This document shows, one piece after another, positions 40,501 through 53,979 of a stretch of 64,000 bases of DNA. The translations under genes were made by a program, and so were the position numbers. The notes below the pieces were generated by a model. It was not told the origin of the DNA. It saw only the letters and a list, made by a program, of their open reading frames with translations, and ran no database searches. Source of the stretch: Paratinospora sagittata (Eukaryota; Streptophyta; Magnoliopsida; Ranunculales; Menispermaceae); assembly GCA_035771175.1 (NCBI GenBank), contig JAYMFD010001271.1, forward strand, positions 1,922,001 through 1,986,000. Direction: 5' to 3'. Every line of letters begins with the position of its first letter. Position 1 is the stretch's first letter.

Positions 40501-42242
40501 TAAACAATGTTTTGAATTCAAATCATTTCCTACTCTCTTGCTCTTTAAGCTGCAATTGCTAATTTAATAAAACACTCATTGTCTAATTTTCAAAGATACA
40601 ACACACACGATTTCAGCAAGTTAGACTGAGCTTTCCACAGAGTATTTGAAAAGAAGAAAGTCGTGCTTCTTGCATTGCCAATAAATGCTTCGACCCGAAT
40701 CAAAGTTGGAAACTGTCTTGAAGATAACTTCTTTGTTTAACAAGTTCTTCATTATATCCATTTTGTGCTGAGATTTTAAGAAGCAATTCATTGTTTTAAA
40801 CTGTAAGTATATGAAGTGTTCTCAGTAAGAGAACACAACACATCACCTATATTCTTTCTCTGAGAGCTACAACTAATCATCAAGAACACATCAAATTGTA
40901 GCTATCAAAGTCTACAAAGATCATGCTCTAAGAACGAGGACATATCTCAATGCTAATGCGTTAGTTCAATCTTAGGTGTGAAGGGTAACCTCTCGATCAA
41001 TCTCAGCACGAAAACTCACTAAATTGCAAAGTCTTCAATATCACTTGGATTTAGTATTTGATTTTGACAAAATATTTTCCGAAAGGTTTTAATCATAATT
41101 TCAATGAGTTTTGAATAATTTAAAAGTGTTTTGAGTCAATGAAATGGTTCTTAAGTGTTAAAATATTAGTTTTTCCAAAATCGGGCTATCCACCACTTTG
41201 CCAAAATTTTACAAAAGGTAATAGCGAACTATCAGTGTTTATAGCACGTTGATAGGGTTGAATAACCAAAAATCAATTTTTCCGGAAAATTGCCTTCAAC
41301 GCGCTATCCCTTTTGATAACTCGCTATAAAGTAGTTACCGTGATCTTTCGATTTTTACTAAAATGGGCAATAGCGTGCAATAGGCCTAGATTGCACGCTA
41401 ACGGAAAGTCCAAAAAACTCGAGCTCTTGGGTATGTGTATATCGACTTACAATAGCCCGCTATAAGTCATTAGGGGGCATGATACACAACCCAATTGCAT
41501 GCTATCCAAGTTTGGGATAGAAATCTCACATTTTAACGAGAACAACGAAGGCCCTTTCCCTTGCTCGATTTTTCCATTCCTTACACAGTTTTGACGGGGA
41601 ATCGTAACTGAAATATTCTCCACTAACACATGGATGATGCCCATCGTTTCGCACGGCCAAAACAACTTTAGATTAAACAATGTTTTGAATTCAAATCATT
41701 TCCTACTCTCTTGCTCTTAAAGCTGCAATTGCTAATTTAATAAACCACTCATTGTCTAATTTTCAAAGATACAACACACACGATTTCAGCAAGTTAGACT
41801 GAGCTTTCCACAGAGTATTTTAAAAGAAGAAAGTCGTGCTTCTTGCATTGCCAATAAATGCTTCGACCCGAATCAAAGTTGGAAACTATCTTGAAGATAA
41901 CTTCATTGTTTAACAAGTTCTTCATTATATCCCTTTTGTGCTGATATTTTAAGAAGCAATTCATTGTTTTAAACTGTAAGTATATGAAGTGTTCTTAGTA
42001 AGAGAACACAACACATCACCTATATTCTTTCTCTGAGAGCTACAACTAATCATCAAGAACACATCAAATTATAGCTATCAAAGTCTACAAAGATCATGCT
42101 CTAAGAACCAGGACATATCTCAATGCTAATGCGTTAGTTCAATCTTAGGTGTGAAGGGTAACCTCTCGATCAATCTCAGCCCGAAAACTCACTAAATTGC
42201 AAAGTCTTCAATATCACTTGGATTTAGTATTTGATTTTGACA
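37548..42242 (+). repeat. Second turn of the roughly 4,694-bp tetramer (M33-M36)
   Basis: M33 is 37548-38721, M34 (H) 38722-39895, M35 39896-41069 and M36 (F-like) 41070-42242. Each matches the unit four places upstream in type, at an offset of 4,694 bp. M34 shares AGTCTAAAAAGATC with M30. M33 is itself a mosaic: ATTTTTCGAAAGG and GCACACTAAC at its 5' end come from an M31-like unit, while CGATCATTCTCAGC at its 3' end is as in M29. M35 has a private GTTTTCACGGGG. M36 has F markers at its 5' end but CAATAGCCCGC where F units have CAATTGCCAGC. Confidence 0.82.
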
Positions 42243-44591
42243 AAATATTTTCCGAAAGGTTTTAATAATAATTTTAATGAGTTTTGAATGATTTAAAAGT
42301 GTTTTGAGTCAATGAAATGGTTCCTAAGTGTCAAATTATTAATTTTTCCAAAATCGGGCTATCCACCACTTTGCCAAGATTTTACAAAAGGTAATAGCGC
42401 ACTATCAGTGTTTATTGCACGCTGATAGGGTTGAATAACCAAAGATCAATTTTTCCGGAAAATTGCCTACAACGCGTTATCCTTTTTGATAACTCGCTAT
42501 AAAGTAGTTACCGTGATCTTTCGATTTTTACTAAAATGGGCAATAGCGTGCAATAGGCCTAGATTGCACGCTAACGGAAAGTCCAAAAAACTCGAGCTCT
42601 TGGGTATGTGTATATCGACTTACAATAGCCCGCTATAAGTCATTTGGGGGCATGATACACAACCCAATTGCATGCTATCCAAGTTTGGGTTAGAAATCTC
42701 ACATTTCTAACGACAAAAACGAAGGCCCTTTCCCTTGCTCGATTTTTCCATTCCTTACACAGTTTTGACGGGGAATCGTAACTGAAATATTCTCCACTAA
42801 CACATGGATGATGCCCATCGTTTCGCACGGCCAAAACAACTTTAGATTAAACAATGTTTTGAATTCAAATCATTTCCTACTCTCTTGCTCTTTAAGCTGC
42901 AATTGCTAATTTAATAAAACACTCATTGTCTAATTTTCAAAGATACAACACACACGATTTCAGCAAGTTAGACTGAGCTTTCCACAGAGTATTTCAAAAG
43001 AAGAAAGTCGTGCTTCTTGCATTGCCAAGAAATGCTTCGACCCGAATCAAAGTTGGAAACTGTCTTGAAGATAACTTCATTGTTTAACAAGTTCTTCATT
43101 ATATCCCTTTTGTGCTGAGATTTTAAGAAGCAATTCATTGTTTTAAACTGTAAGTATATGAAGTGTTCTCAGTAAGAGAACACAACACATCACCTATATT
43201 CTTTCTCTGAGAGCTACAACTAATCATCAAGAACACATCAAATTATAGCTATCAAAGTCTACAAAGATCAAGCTCTAAGAACGAGGACATATCTCAATGC
43301 TAATGCGTTAGTTCAATCTTAGGTGTGAAGGGTAACCTCTCGATCAATCTCAGCACGAAAACTCACTAAATTGCAAAGTCTTCAATATCACTTGGATTTA
43401 CTATTTGATTTTGACAAAATATTTTCCGAAAGGTTTTAATCATAATTTCAATGAGTTTTGAATAATTTAAAAGTGTTTTGAGTCAATGAAATGGTTCTTA
43501 AGTGTTAAAATTTTAGTTTTTCCAAAATCGGGCTATCCACCACTTTGCCAAAATTTTACAAAAGGTAATAGCGAACTATCAGTGTTTATAGCACGTTGAT
43601 AGGGTTGAATAACCAAAAATCAATTTTTCCGGAAAATTGCCTTCAACGCGCTATCCCTTTTGATAACTCGCTATAAAGTAGTTACCGTGTGATCTTTCGA
43701 TTTTTACTAAAATGGGCAATAGCGTGCAATAGGCCTAGATTGCACGCTAACGGAAAGTCCAAAAAACTCGAGCTCTTGGGTATGTGTATATCGACTTACA
43801 ATTGCCAGCTATAAGTCATTAGGGGGCATGATACACAACCCAATTGCATGCTATCCAAGTTTGGGATAGAAATCTCACATTTTAACGAGAACAACGAAGG
43901 CCCTTTCCCTTGCTCGATTTTTCCATTCCTTACACAGTTTTGACGGGGAATCGTAACTGAAATATTCTCCACTAACACATGGATGATGCCCATCGTTTCG
44001 CACGGCCAAAACAACTTTAGATTAAACAATGTTTTGAATTCAAATCATTTCCTACTCTATTGCTCTTAAAGCTGCAATTGCTAATTTAATAAAACGCACA
44101 TTGTCTAATTTTCAAAGATACAACACACACGATTTCAGCAAGTTAGACTGAGCTTTCCACAGAGTATTTCAAAAGAAGAAAGTCGTGCTTCTTGCATTGC
44201 CAATAAATGCTTCGACCCGAATCAAAGTTGGAAACTGTCTCGAAGATAACTTCATTGTTTAACAAGTTCTTCATTATATCCCTTTTGTGCTGAGATTTTA
44301 AGAAGCAATTCATTGTTTTAAACTGTAAGTATATGAAGTGTTCTCAGAAAGAGAACACAACACATCACCTATATTCTTTCTCTGAGAGCTACAACTAATC
44401 ATCAAGAACACATCAAATTATAGCTATCAAAGTCTACAAAGATCATGCTCTAAGAACCAGGACATATCTCAATGCTAATGCGTTAGTTCAATCTTAGGTG
44501 TGAAGGGTAACCTCTCGATCAATCTCAGCCCGAAAACTCACTAAATTGCAAAGTCTTCAATATCACTTGGATTTAGTATTTGATTTTGACA
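42243..44591 (+). repeat. Monomers M37 (G-like) and M38 (F-like, 2-bp slip)
   Basis: M37 (42243-43416) has a beta-type 5' half with several private changes: TTTTAATAATAATTTTAATG, GTCAAATTATTAAT, TTTATTGCACG, CCAAAGATCAA and TCATTTGGGGG. M38 (43417-44591, 1,175 bp) has F markers (GCGAACTATC, CCTTCAACG, CAATTGCCAGC) and a two-base tandem duplication, ACCGTGTGATC for ACCGTGATC, near 43687-43690. It also has CTCAGAAAGAG in the loop of the 8-bp hairpin. Confidence 0.85.
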
Positions 44592-45763
44592 AAATATTTT
44601 CCGGAAGGTTTTAATCATAATTTCAATGAGTTTTGAATGATTTAAAAGTGTTTTGAGTCAATGAAATGGTTCCTAAGTGTCAAAATATTAATTTTTCCAA
44701 AATCGGGCTATCCACCACTTTGCCAAGATTTTACAAAAGGTAATAGCGCCCTATCAGTGTTTATAGCACGCTGATAGGGTTGAATAACCAAAAATCAATT
44801 TTTCCGGAAAATTGCCTACAACGCGCTATCCATTTTGATAACTCGCTATAAAGTTGTTACCGTGATCTTTCGATTTTTACTAAATTGGCAATAGCGTGCA
44901 ATAGGCCTAGATTGCACGCTAACGGAAAGTCCAAAAAACTCGAGCTCTTGGGTATGTGTATATCGACTTACAATAGCCCGCTATAAGTCATTAGGGGGCA
45001 TGATACACAACCCAATTGCATGCTATCCAAGTTTGGGTTAGAAATCTCACATTTTAACGAGAACAACGAAGGCCCTTTCCCTTGCTCGATTTTTCCATTC
45101 CTTACACAGTTTTGACGGGGAATCGTAACTGAAATATTCTCCACTAACACATGGATGATGCCCATCGTTTCGCACGGCCAAAACAACTTTAGATTAAATA
45201 ATGTTTTGAATTCAAATCATTTCCTACTCCCTTGCTCTTAAAGCTGCAATTGCTAATTTAATAAAATGCACATTGTCTAATTTTCAAAGATACAACACAC
45301 ACGATTTCAGCAAGTTAGACTGAGCTTTCCACAGAGTATTTCAAAAGAAGAAAGTCGTGCTTCTTGCATTGCCAATAAATGCTTCGACCCGAATCAAAGT
45401 TGGAAACTGTCTTGAAGATAACTTCATTGTTTAACAAGTTCTTCATTATATCCCTTTTGTGTTGAGATTTTAAGAAGCAATTCATTGTTTTAAACTGTAA
45501 GTATATGAAGTGTTCTCTGTAAGAGAACACAACACATCACCTATATTCTTTCTCTGAGAGCTACAACTAATCATCAAGAACACATCAAATTATAGCTATC
45601 AAAGTCTACAAAGATCATGCTCTAAGAACCAGGACATATCTCAATGCTAATGCGTTAGTTCAATCTTAGGTGTGACGGGTAACCTCTCGATCAATCTCAG
45701 CCCGAAAACTCACTAAATTGCAAAGTCTTCAATATCACTTGGATTTAGTATTTGATTTTGACA
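44592..45763 (+). repeat. Mosaic monomer M39 (beta 5' half, p 3' half; 1,172 bp)
   Basis: The 5' part is beta type: GTTCCTAAGTGTC, AATATTAATTTTTCC, CCAAGATTTTAC and GCACGCTGATAG (C at 44771). From about 45051 it carries the p block ATTTTAACGAGAACAACG and then CTTAAAGCTGC, which elsewhere accompany alpha 5' halves. The exchange lies between about 44772 and 45051. It also has CTAAATTGGCAATAG, one base shorter than CTAAAATGGGCAATAG. M42 shares that deletion. Confidence 0.82.
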
Positions 45764-48110
45764 AAATATTTTCCGAAAGGTTTTAATCATAATTTCAATG
45801 AGTTTTTAATGATTTAAAAGTGTTCTGAGTCAATGAAATGGTTCCTAAGTGTCAAAATATTAATTTTTCCAAAATCGGGCTATCCACCACTTTGCCAAGA
45901 TTTTACAAAAGGTAATAGCGCACTATCAGTGTTTATAGCACGCTGATAGGGTTGAATAACCAAAAATCAATTTTTCCGGAAAATTGCCTACAACGCGCTA
46001 TCCCTTTTGATAACTCGCTATAAAGTAGTCACCGTGATCTTTCGATTTTTACTAAAATGGGCAATAGCGTGCAATAGGCCTAGATTGCACGCTAACGGAA
46101 AGTCCAAAAAACTCGAGCTCTTGGGTATGTGTATATCGACTTACAATAGCCCGCTATAAGTCATTAGGGGGCATGATACACAACCCAATTGCATGCTATC
46201 CAAGTTTGGGTTAGAAATCTCACATTTCTAACGACAAAAATGAAGGCCCTTTCCCTTGCTCGATTTTTCCATTCCTTACACAGTTTTGACGGGGAATCGT
46301 AACTGAAATATTCTCCACTAACACATGGATGATGCCCATCGTTTCGCACGGCCAAAACAACTTTAGATTAAACAATGTTTTGAATTCAAATCATTTCCTA
46401 CTCTCTTGCTCTTTAAGCTGCAATTGCTAATTTAATAAAACAGTCATTGTCTAATTTTCAAAGATACAACACACACGATTTCAGCAAGTTAGACTGAGCT
46501 TTCCACAGAGTATTTCAAAAGAAGAAAGTCGTGCTTCTTGCATTGCCAATAAATGCTTCGACCCGAATCAAAGTTGGAAACTGTCTTGAAGATAACTTCA
46601 TTGTTTAACAAGTTCTTCATTATAGCCCTTTTGTGCTGAGATTTTAAGAAACAATTCATTGTTTTAAACTGTAAGTATATGAAGTGTTCTCAGTAAGAGA
46701 ACACAACACATCACCTATATTCTTTCTCTGAGAGCTACAACTAATCTTCAAGAACACATCAAATTATAGCTATCAAAGTCTACAAAGATCAAGCTCTAAG
46801 AACGAGGACATATCTCAATGCTAATGCGTTAGTTCAATCTTAGGTGTGAAGGGTAACCTCTCGATCAATCTCAGCACGAAAACTCACTAAATTGCAAAGT
46901 CTTCAATATCACTTGGATTTAGTATTTGATTTTGACAAAATATTTTCCGAAAGGTTTTAATCATAATTTCAATGAGTTTTGAATGATTTAAAAGTGTTTT
47001 GAGTCAATGAAATGGTTCTTAAGTGTTAAAATATTAGTTTTTCCAAAATCGGGCTATCCACCACTTTGCCAAAATTTTACAAAAGGTAATAGCGCACTAT
47101 CAGTGTTTATAGCACGTTGATAGGGTTGAACAACCAAAAATCAATTTTTCCGGAAAATTGCCTACAACGCGCTATCCCTTTTGATAACTCGCTATAAAGT
47201 AGTTACCGTGATCTTTCGATTTTTACTAAAATGGGCAATAGCGTGCAATAGGCCTAGATTGCACGCTAACGGAAAGTCCGAAAAACTCGAGCTCTTGGGT
47301 ATGTGTATATCGACTTACAATAGCCCGCTATAAGTCATTAGGGGGCATGATACACAACCCAATTGCATGCTATCCAAGTTTGGGTTAGAAATCTCACATT
47401 TTAACGAGAACAATGAAGGCCCTTTCCCTTGCTCGATTTTTCCATTCCTTACACAGTTTTGACTGGGAATCGTAACTGAAATATTCTCCACTAACACATG
47501 GATGATGCCCATCGTTTCGCACGGCCAAAACAACTTTAGATTAAACAATGTTTTGAATTCAAATCATTTCCTACTCTCTTGCTCTTAATGCTGCAATTGC
47601 TAATTAAATAAAACGCACATTGTCTAATTTTCAAAGATACAACACACACGATTTCAGCAAGTTAGACTGAGCTTTCCACAGAGTATTTCAAAAGAAGAAA
47701 GTTGTGCTTCTTGCATTGCCAATAAATGCTTCGACCCGAATCAAAGTTGGAAACTGTCTTGAAGATAACTTCATTGTTTAACAAGTTCTTCATTATATCC
47801 CTTTTGTGCTGAGATTTTAAGAAGCAATTCATTGTTTTAAACTGTAAGTATATGAAGTGTTCTCAATAAGAGAACACAACACATCACCTATATTCTTTCT
47901 CTGAGAGCTACAACTAATCATCAAGAACACATCAAATTATAGCTATCAAAGTCTACAAAGATCATGCTCAAAGAACCAGGACATATCTCAATGCTAATGC
48001 GTTAGTTCAATCTTAGGTGTGAAGGGTAACCTCTCGATCAATCTCAGCCCGAAAACTCACAAAATTGCAAAGTCTTCAATATCACTTGGATTTAGTATTT
48101 GATTTTGACA
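45764..48110 (+). repeat. Monomers M40 (45764-46937) and M41 (46938-48110)
   Basis: M40 is a beta-q unit with private changes including GAGTTTTTAATG, GTGTTCTGAGTC, AGTAGTCACCG, AAACAGTCATTG and TATAGCCCTTTT. M41 is an alpha-p unit with GTTGAACAACC, AGTCCGAAAAAC and CTTAATGCTGC. The second unit of the right-edge dimer (M52, M54) shares these three, so M41 may be related to its source. M41 also has CTCAATAAGAG in the hairpin loop. Confidence 0.82.
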
Positions 48111-51100
48111 AAATATTTTCCGAAAGGTTTTAATCATAATTTCAATGAGTTTTGAATGATTTAAAAGTGTTTTGAGTCAATGAAATGGTTCCTAAGTGTC
48201 AAAATATTAATTTTTCCAAAATCGGGCTATCCACCACTTTGCCAAGATTTTACAAATGGTAATAGCGCACTATCAGTGTTTATAGCACGCTGATAGGGTT
48301 GAATAACCAAAAATCAATTTTTTCGAAAAATTGCCTACAACGCGCTATCCCTTTTGATAACTCGCTATAAAGTAGTTACCGTGATCTTTCGATTTTTACT
48401 AAATTGGCAATAGCGTGCAATAGGCCTAGATTGCACGCTAACGGAAAGTCCAAAAAACTCGAGCCCTTGGGTATGTGTATATCGACTTACAATAGCCCGC
48501 TATAAGTCATTAGGGGGCATGATACACAACCCAATTGCATGCTATCCAAGTTTGGGTTAGAAATCTCACATTTCTAACGACAAAAACGAAGGCCCTTTCC
48601 CTTGCTCGATTTTTCCATTCCTTACACAGTTTTGACGGGGAATCGTAACTGAAATATTCTCCACTAACACATGGATGATGCCCATCGTTTCGCACGGCCA
48701 AAACAACTTTAGATTAAACAATGTTTTGAATTCAAATCATTTCCTACTCTCTTGCTCTTTAAGCTGCAATTGCTAATTTAATAAAACACTCATTTTCTAA
48801 TTTTCAAAGATACAACACACACGATTTCAGCAAGTTAGACTGAGCTTTCCACAGAGTATTTCAAAAGAAGAAAGTCGTGCTTCTTGCATTGCCAATAAAT
48901 GCTTCGACCCGAATCAAAGTTGGAAACTGTCTTGAAGATAACTTCATTGTTTAACAAGTTCTTCATTATATCCCTTTTGTGCTGAGATTTTAAGAAGCAT
49001 TTCATTGTTTTAAACTGTAAGTATATGAAGTGTTCTCAGTAAGAGAACACAACACATCACCTATATTCTTTCTCTGAGAGCTACAACTAATGATCAAGAA
49101 CACATCAAATTATAGCTATCAAAGTCTACAAAGATCAAGCTCTAAGAACGAGGACATATCTCAATGCTAATGCGTTAGTTCAATCTTAGGTGTGAAGGGT
49201 AACCTCTCGATCAATCTCAGCCCGAAAACTCACTAAATTGCAAAGTCTTCAATATCACTTGGATTTAGTATTTGATTTTGACAAAATATTTTCCGAAAGG
49301 TTTTAATCATAATTTCAATGAGTTTTGAATGATTTAAAAGTGTTTTGAGTCAATGAAATGGTTCTTAAGTGTTAAAATATTAGTTTTTCCAAAATCGGGC
49401 TATCCACCACTTTGCCAAAATTTTACAAAAGGTAATAGCGCACTATCAGTGTTTATAGCACGCTGATAGGGTTGAATAACCAAAAATCAATTTTTCCGGA
49501 AAATTGCCTACAACGCGCTATCCCTTTTGATAACTTGCTATAAAGTAGTTACCGTGATCTTTCGATTTTTACTAAAATGGGCAATAGCGTGCAATAGGCC
49601 TAGATTGCACGCTAACGGAAAGTCCAAAAAACTCGAGCTCTTGGGTATGTGTATATCGACTTACAATAGCCCGCTATAAGTCATTAGGGGGCATGATACA
49701 CAACCCAATTGCATGTTATCCAAGTTTGGGTTAGAAATCTCACATTTCTAACGACAAAAACGAAGGCCCTTTCCCTTGCTCGATTTTTCCATTCCTTACA
49801 CAGTTTTGACGGGGAATCGTAACTGAAATATTCTCCACTAACACATGGATGATGCCCATCGTTTGGCACGGCCAAAACAACTTTAGATTAAACAATGTTT
49901 TGAATTCAAATCATTTCCTACTCTCTTGCTCTTTAAGCTGCAATTGCTAATTTAATAAAACACTCATTGTCTAATTTTCAAAGATACAACACACACGATT
50001 TCAGCAAGTTAGACTGAGCTTTCCACAGAGTATTTCAAAAGAAGAAAGTCGTGCTTCTTGCATTGCCAATAAATGCTTCGACCCGAATCAAAGTTGGAAA
50101 CTGTCTTGAAGATAACTTCATTGTTTAACAAGTTCTTCATTATATCCCTTTTGTGCTGAGATTTTGAGAAACAATTCATTGTTTTAAACTGTAAGTATAT
50201 GAAGTGTTCTCAGTAAGAGAACACAACACATCACCTATATTCTTTCTCTGAGAGCAACAACTAATCATCAAGAACACATCAAATTATAGCTATCAAAGTC
50301 TACAAAGATCAAGCTCTAAGAACGAGGACATATCTCAATGCTAATGCGTTAGTTCAATCTTAGGTGTGAAGGGTAACCTCTCGATCAATCTCAGCACGAA
50401 AACTCACTAAATTGCAAAGTCTTCAATATCACTTGGATTTAGTATTTGATTTTGACAAAATATTTTCCGAAAGGTTTTAATCATAATTTCAATGAGTTTT
50501 GAATGATTTAAAAGTGTTTTGAGTCAATGAAATGGTTCTTAAGTGTTAAAATATTAGTTTTTCCAAAATCGGGCTATCCACCACTTTGCCAAAATTTTAC
50601 AAAAGGTAATAGCGCACTATCAGTGTTTATAGCACGTTGATAGGGTTGAACAACCAAAAATCAATTTTTCCGGAAAATTGCCTACAACGCGCTATCCCTT
50701 TTGATAACTCGCTATAAAGTAGTTACCGTGATCTTTCGATTTTTACTAAAATGGGCAATAGCGTGCAATAGGCCTAGATTGCACGGTAACGGAAAGTCCA
50801 AAAAACTCGAGCTCTTGGGTATGTGTATATCGACTTACAATAGCCCGCTATAAGTCATTAGGGGGCATGATACACAACCCAATTGCATGCTATCCAAGTT
50901 TGGGTTAGAAATGTCACATTTCTAACGACAAAAACGAAGGCCCTTTCCCTTGCTCGATTTTTCCATTCCTTACACAGTTTTGACGGGGAATCGTAACTGA
51001 AATATTCTCCACTAACACATGGATGATGCCCATCGTTTCGCACGGCCAAAACAACTTTAGATTAAACAATGTTTTGAATTCAAATCATTTCCTACTCTCT

Positions 51101-51632
51101 TGCTCTTTAAATCTGCAATTGCTAATTTAATAAAACGCACATTGTCTAATTTTCAAAGATACAACACACACGATTTCAGCAAGTTAGACTGAGCTTTCCA
51201 CAGAGTATTTCAAAAGAAGAAAGTCGTGCTTCTTGCATTGCCAATAAATGCTTCGACCCGAATCAAAGTTGGAAACTCTCTTGAGGATAACTTCATTGTT
51301 TAACAAGTTCTTCATTATATCCCTTTTGTGCTGAGATTTTAAGAAACAATTCATTGTTTTAAACTCTAAGTATATGAAGTGTTCTTAGTAAGAGAACACA
51401 ACACATCACCTATATTCTTTCTCTGAGAGCCACAACTAATCATCAAGAACACATCAAATTATAGCTATCAAAGTCTACAAAGATCAAGCTCTAAGAACGA
51501 GGACATATCTCAATGCTAATGCGTTAGTTCAATCTTAGGTGTGAAGGGTAACCTCTCGATCAATCTCAGCACGAAAACTCACTAAATTGAAAAGTCTTCA
51601 ATATCACTTGGATTTAGTATTTGATTTCGACA
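48111..51632 (+). repeat. Monomers M42, M43 and M44 (divergent)
   Basis: M42 is 48111-49283, M43 49284-50457 and M44 50458-51632. M42 is beta-q with CTAAATTGGCAAT (shared with M39), TTTTTTCGAAAAATTG (which removes the BspEI palindrome) and GAGCCCTTGG. M43 has GCATGTTATCC and ATTTTGAGAAACAATTC, both shared with M46. M44 (1,175 bp) has GTTGAACAACC, GCACGGTAACGG, CTCTTTAAATCTGC (one extra base), GAAACTCTCTTGAGG and GATTTCGACAAA. It joins a q block to a p-type AAACGCACATTG, another internal switch. Confidence 0.82.
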
Positions 51633-52805
51633 AAATATTTTCCGAAAGGTTTTAATCATAATTTCAATGAGTTTTGAATGATTTAAAAGTGTTTTGAGTC
51701 AATGAAATGGTTCTTAAGTGTTAAAATATTAGTTTTTCCAAAATCGGCCTATCCACCACTTTGCCAAAATTTTACAAAAGGTAATAGCGCACTATCAGTG
51801 TTTATAGCACGTTGATAGGGTTGAAGAACCAAAAATCAATTTTTCCGGAAAATTGCCTACAACGCGCTATCCCTTTTGATAACTCGCTATAAAGTAGTTA
51901 CCGTGATCTTTCGATTTTTACTAAAATGGGCAATAGCGTGCAATAGGCCTAGATTGCACGCTAACGGAAAGTCCAAAAAACTCGAGCTCTTGGGTATGTG
52001 TATATCGACTTACAATAGCCCGCTATAAGTCATTAGGGGGCATGATACACAACCCAATTGCATCTATCCAATTTTGGGTTAGAAATCTCACATTTCTAAC
52101 GACAAAAAGGAAGGCCCTTTCCCTTGCTCGATTTTTCCATTCCTTACACAGTTTTGACGGGGAATCGTAACTGAAATATTCTCCACTAACACATGGATGA
52201 TGCCCATCGTTTCGCACGGCCAAAACAACTTTAGATTAAACAATGTTTTGAATTCAAATCATTTCCTACTCTCTTGCTCTTTAAGCTGCAATTGCTAATT
52301 TAATAAAACACTCATTGTCTAATTTTCAAAGATACAACACTCACGATTTCAGCAAGTTAGACTGAGCTTTCCACAGAGTATTTCAAAAGAAGAAAGTCGT
52401 GCTTCTTGCATTGCCAATAAATGCTTCGACCCGAATCAAAGTTGGAAACTGTCTTGAAGATAACTTCATTGTTTAACAAGTTCTTCATTATATCCCTTTT
52501 GTGCTGAGATTTTAAAAAGCAATTCATTGTTTTAAACTGTAAGTATATGAAGTGTTCTCAGTAAGAGAACACAACACATCACCTTTATTCTTTCTCTGAG
52601 AGCTACAACTAATGATCAAGAACACATCAAATTATAGCTATCAAAGTCTACAAAGATCATGCTCTAAGAACGAGGACATATCTCAATGCTAATGCGTTAG
52701 TTCAATCTTAGGTGTGAAGGGTATCCTCTCGATCAATCTCAGCCCGAAAACTCACTAAATTGCAAAGTCTTCAATATCACTTGGATTTAGTATTTGATTT
52801 TGACA
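51633..52805 (+). repeat. Monomer M45, with a 1-bp deletion shared with M49
   Basis: Markers are TCGGCCTATCC (also in M47), GTTGAAGAACC, TTGCATCTATCC lacking the G of GCATGC, AAAAAGGAAGGCC, CTAATGATCAAG, GGGTATCCTCTC and CAGCCCGAAAAC. Most of these recur in M49, 4,622 bp downstream. That offset is four units minus the 72-bp deletion of M48. The 1-bp deletion also abolishes the SphI word. Confidence 0.83.
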
Positions 52806-53979
52806 AAATATTTTCCGAAAGGTTTTAATCATAATTTCAATGAGTTTTGAATGATTTAAAAGTGTTTTGAGTCAATGAAATGGTTCTTAAGTGTTAAAAT
52901 ATTAGTTTTTCCAAAATCGGGCTATCCACCACTTTGCCAAAATTTTACAAAAGGTAATAGCGCACTATCAGTGTTTATAGCACGCTGATAGGGTTGAATA
53001 ACCAAAAATCAATTTTTCCGGAAAATTGCCTACAACGCGCTATCCCTTTTGATAACTCGCTATAAAGTAGTTACCGTGATCTTTCGATTTTTACTAAAAT
53101 GGGCAATAGCGTGCAATAGGCCTAGATTGCACGCTAACGGAAAGTCCAAAAAACTCGAGCTCTTGGGTATGTGTATATCGACTTACAATAGCCCGCTATA
53201 AGTCATTAGGGGGCATGATACACAACCCAATTGCATGTTATCCAAGTTTGGGTTAGAAATCTCACATTTCTAACGACAAAAACGAAGGCCCTTTCCCTTG
53301 CTCGATTTTTCCATTCCTTACACAGTTTTGACGGGGAATCGTAACTGAAATATTCTCCACTAACACATGGATCATGCCCATCGTTTCGCACGGCCAAAAC
53401 AACTTTAGATTAAACAATGTTTTGAATTCAAATCATTTCCTACTCTCTTGCTCTTTAAGCTGCAATTGCTAATTTAATAAAACACTCATTGTCTAATTTT
53501 CAAAGATACAACACACACGATTTCAGCAAGTTAGACTGAGCTTTCCACAGAGTATTTCAAAAGAAGAAAGTCGTGCTTCTTGCATTGCCAATAAATGCTT
53601 CGACCCGAATCAAAGTTGGAAACTGTCTTGAAGATAACTTCATTGTTTAACAAGTTCTTCATTATATCCCTTTTGTGCTGAGATTTTGAGAAACAATTCA
53701 TTGTTTTAAACTGTAAGTATATGAAGTGTTCTCAGTAAGAGAACACAACACATCACCTATATTCTTTCTCTGAGAGCTACAACTAATCATCAAGAACACA
53801 TCAAATTATAGCTATCAAAGTCTACAAAGATCAAGCTCTAAGAACGAGGACATATCTCAATGCTAATGCGTTAGTTCAATCTTAGGTGTGAAGGGTAACC
53901 TCTCGATCAATCTCAGCACGAAAACTCACTAAATTGCAAAGTCTTCAATATCACTTGGATTTAGTATTTGATTTCGACA
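52806..53979 (+). repeat. Mosaic monomer M46 (M43-like 5', M44-like 3' end)
   Basis: GCATGTTATCC and ATTTTGAGAAACAATTC (G at 53689) tie most of this unit to M43, three units upstream. GATTTCGACAAA at its end (C at 53975) and TCGGCCTATCC at the start of the next unit tie that junction to the M44/M45 junction, exactly 2,347 bp (two units) upstream. The change of offset places a switch between 53689 and 53975. Confidence 0.72.
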
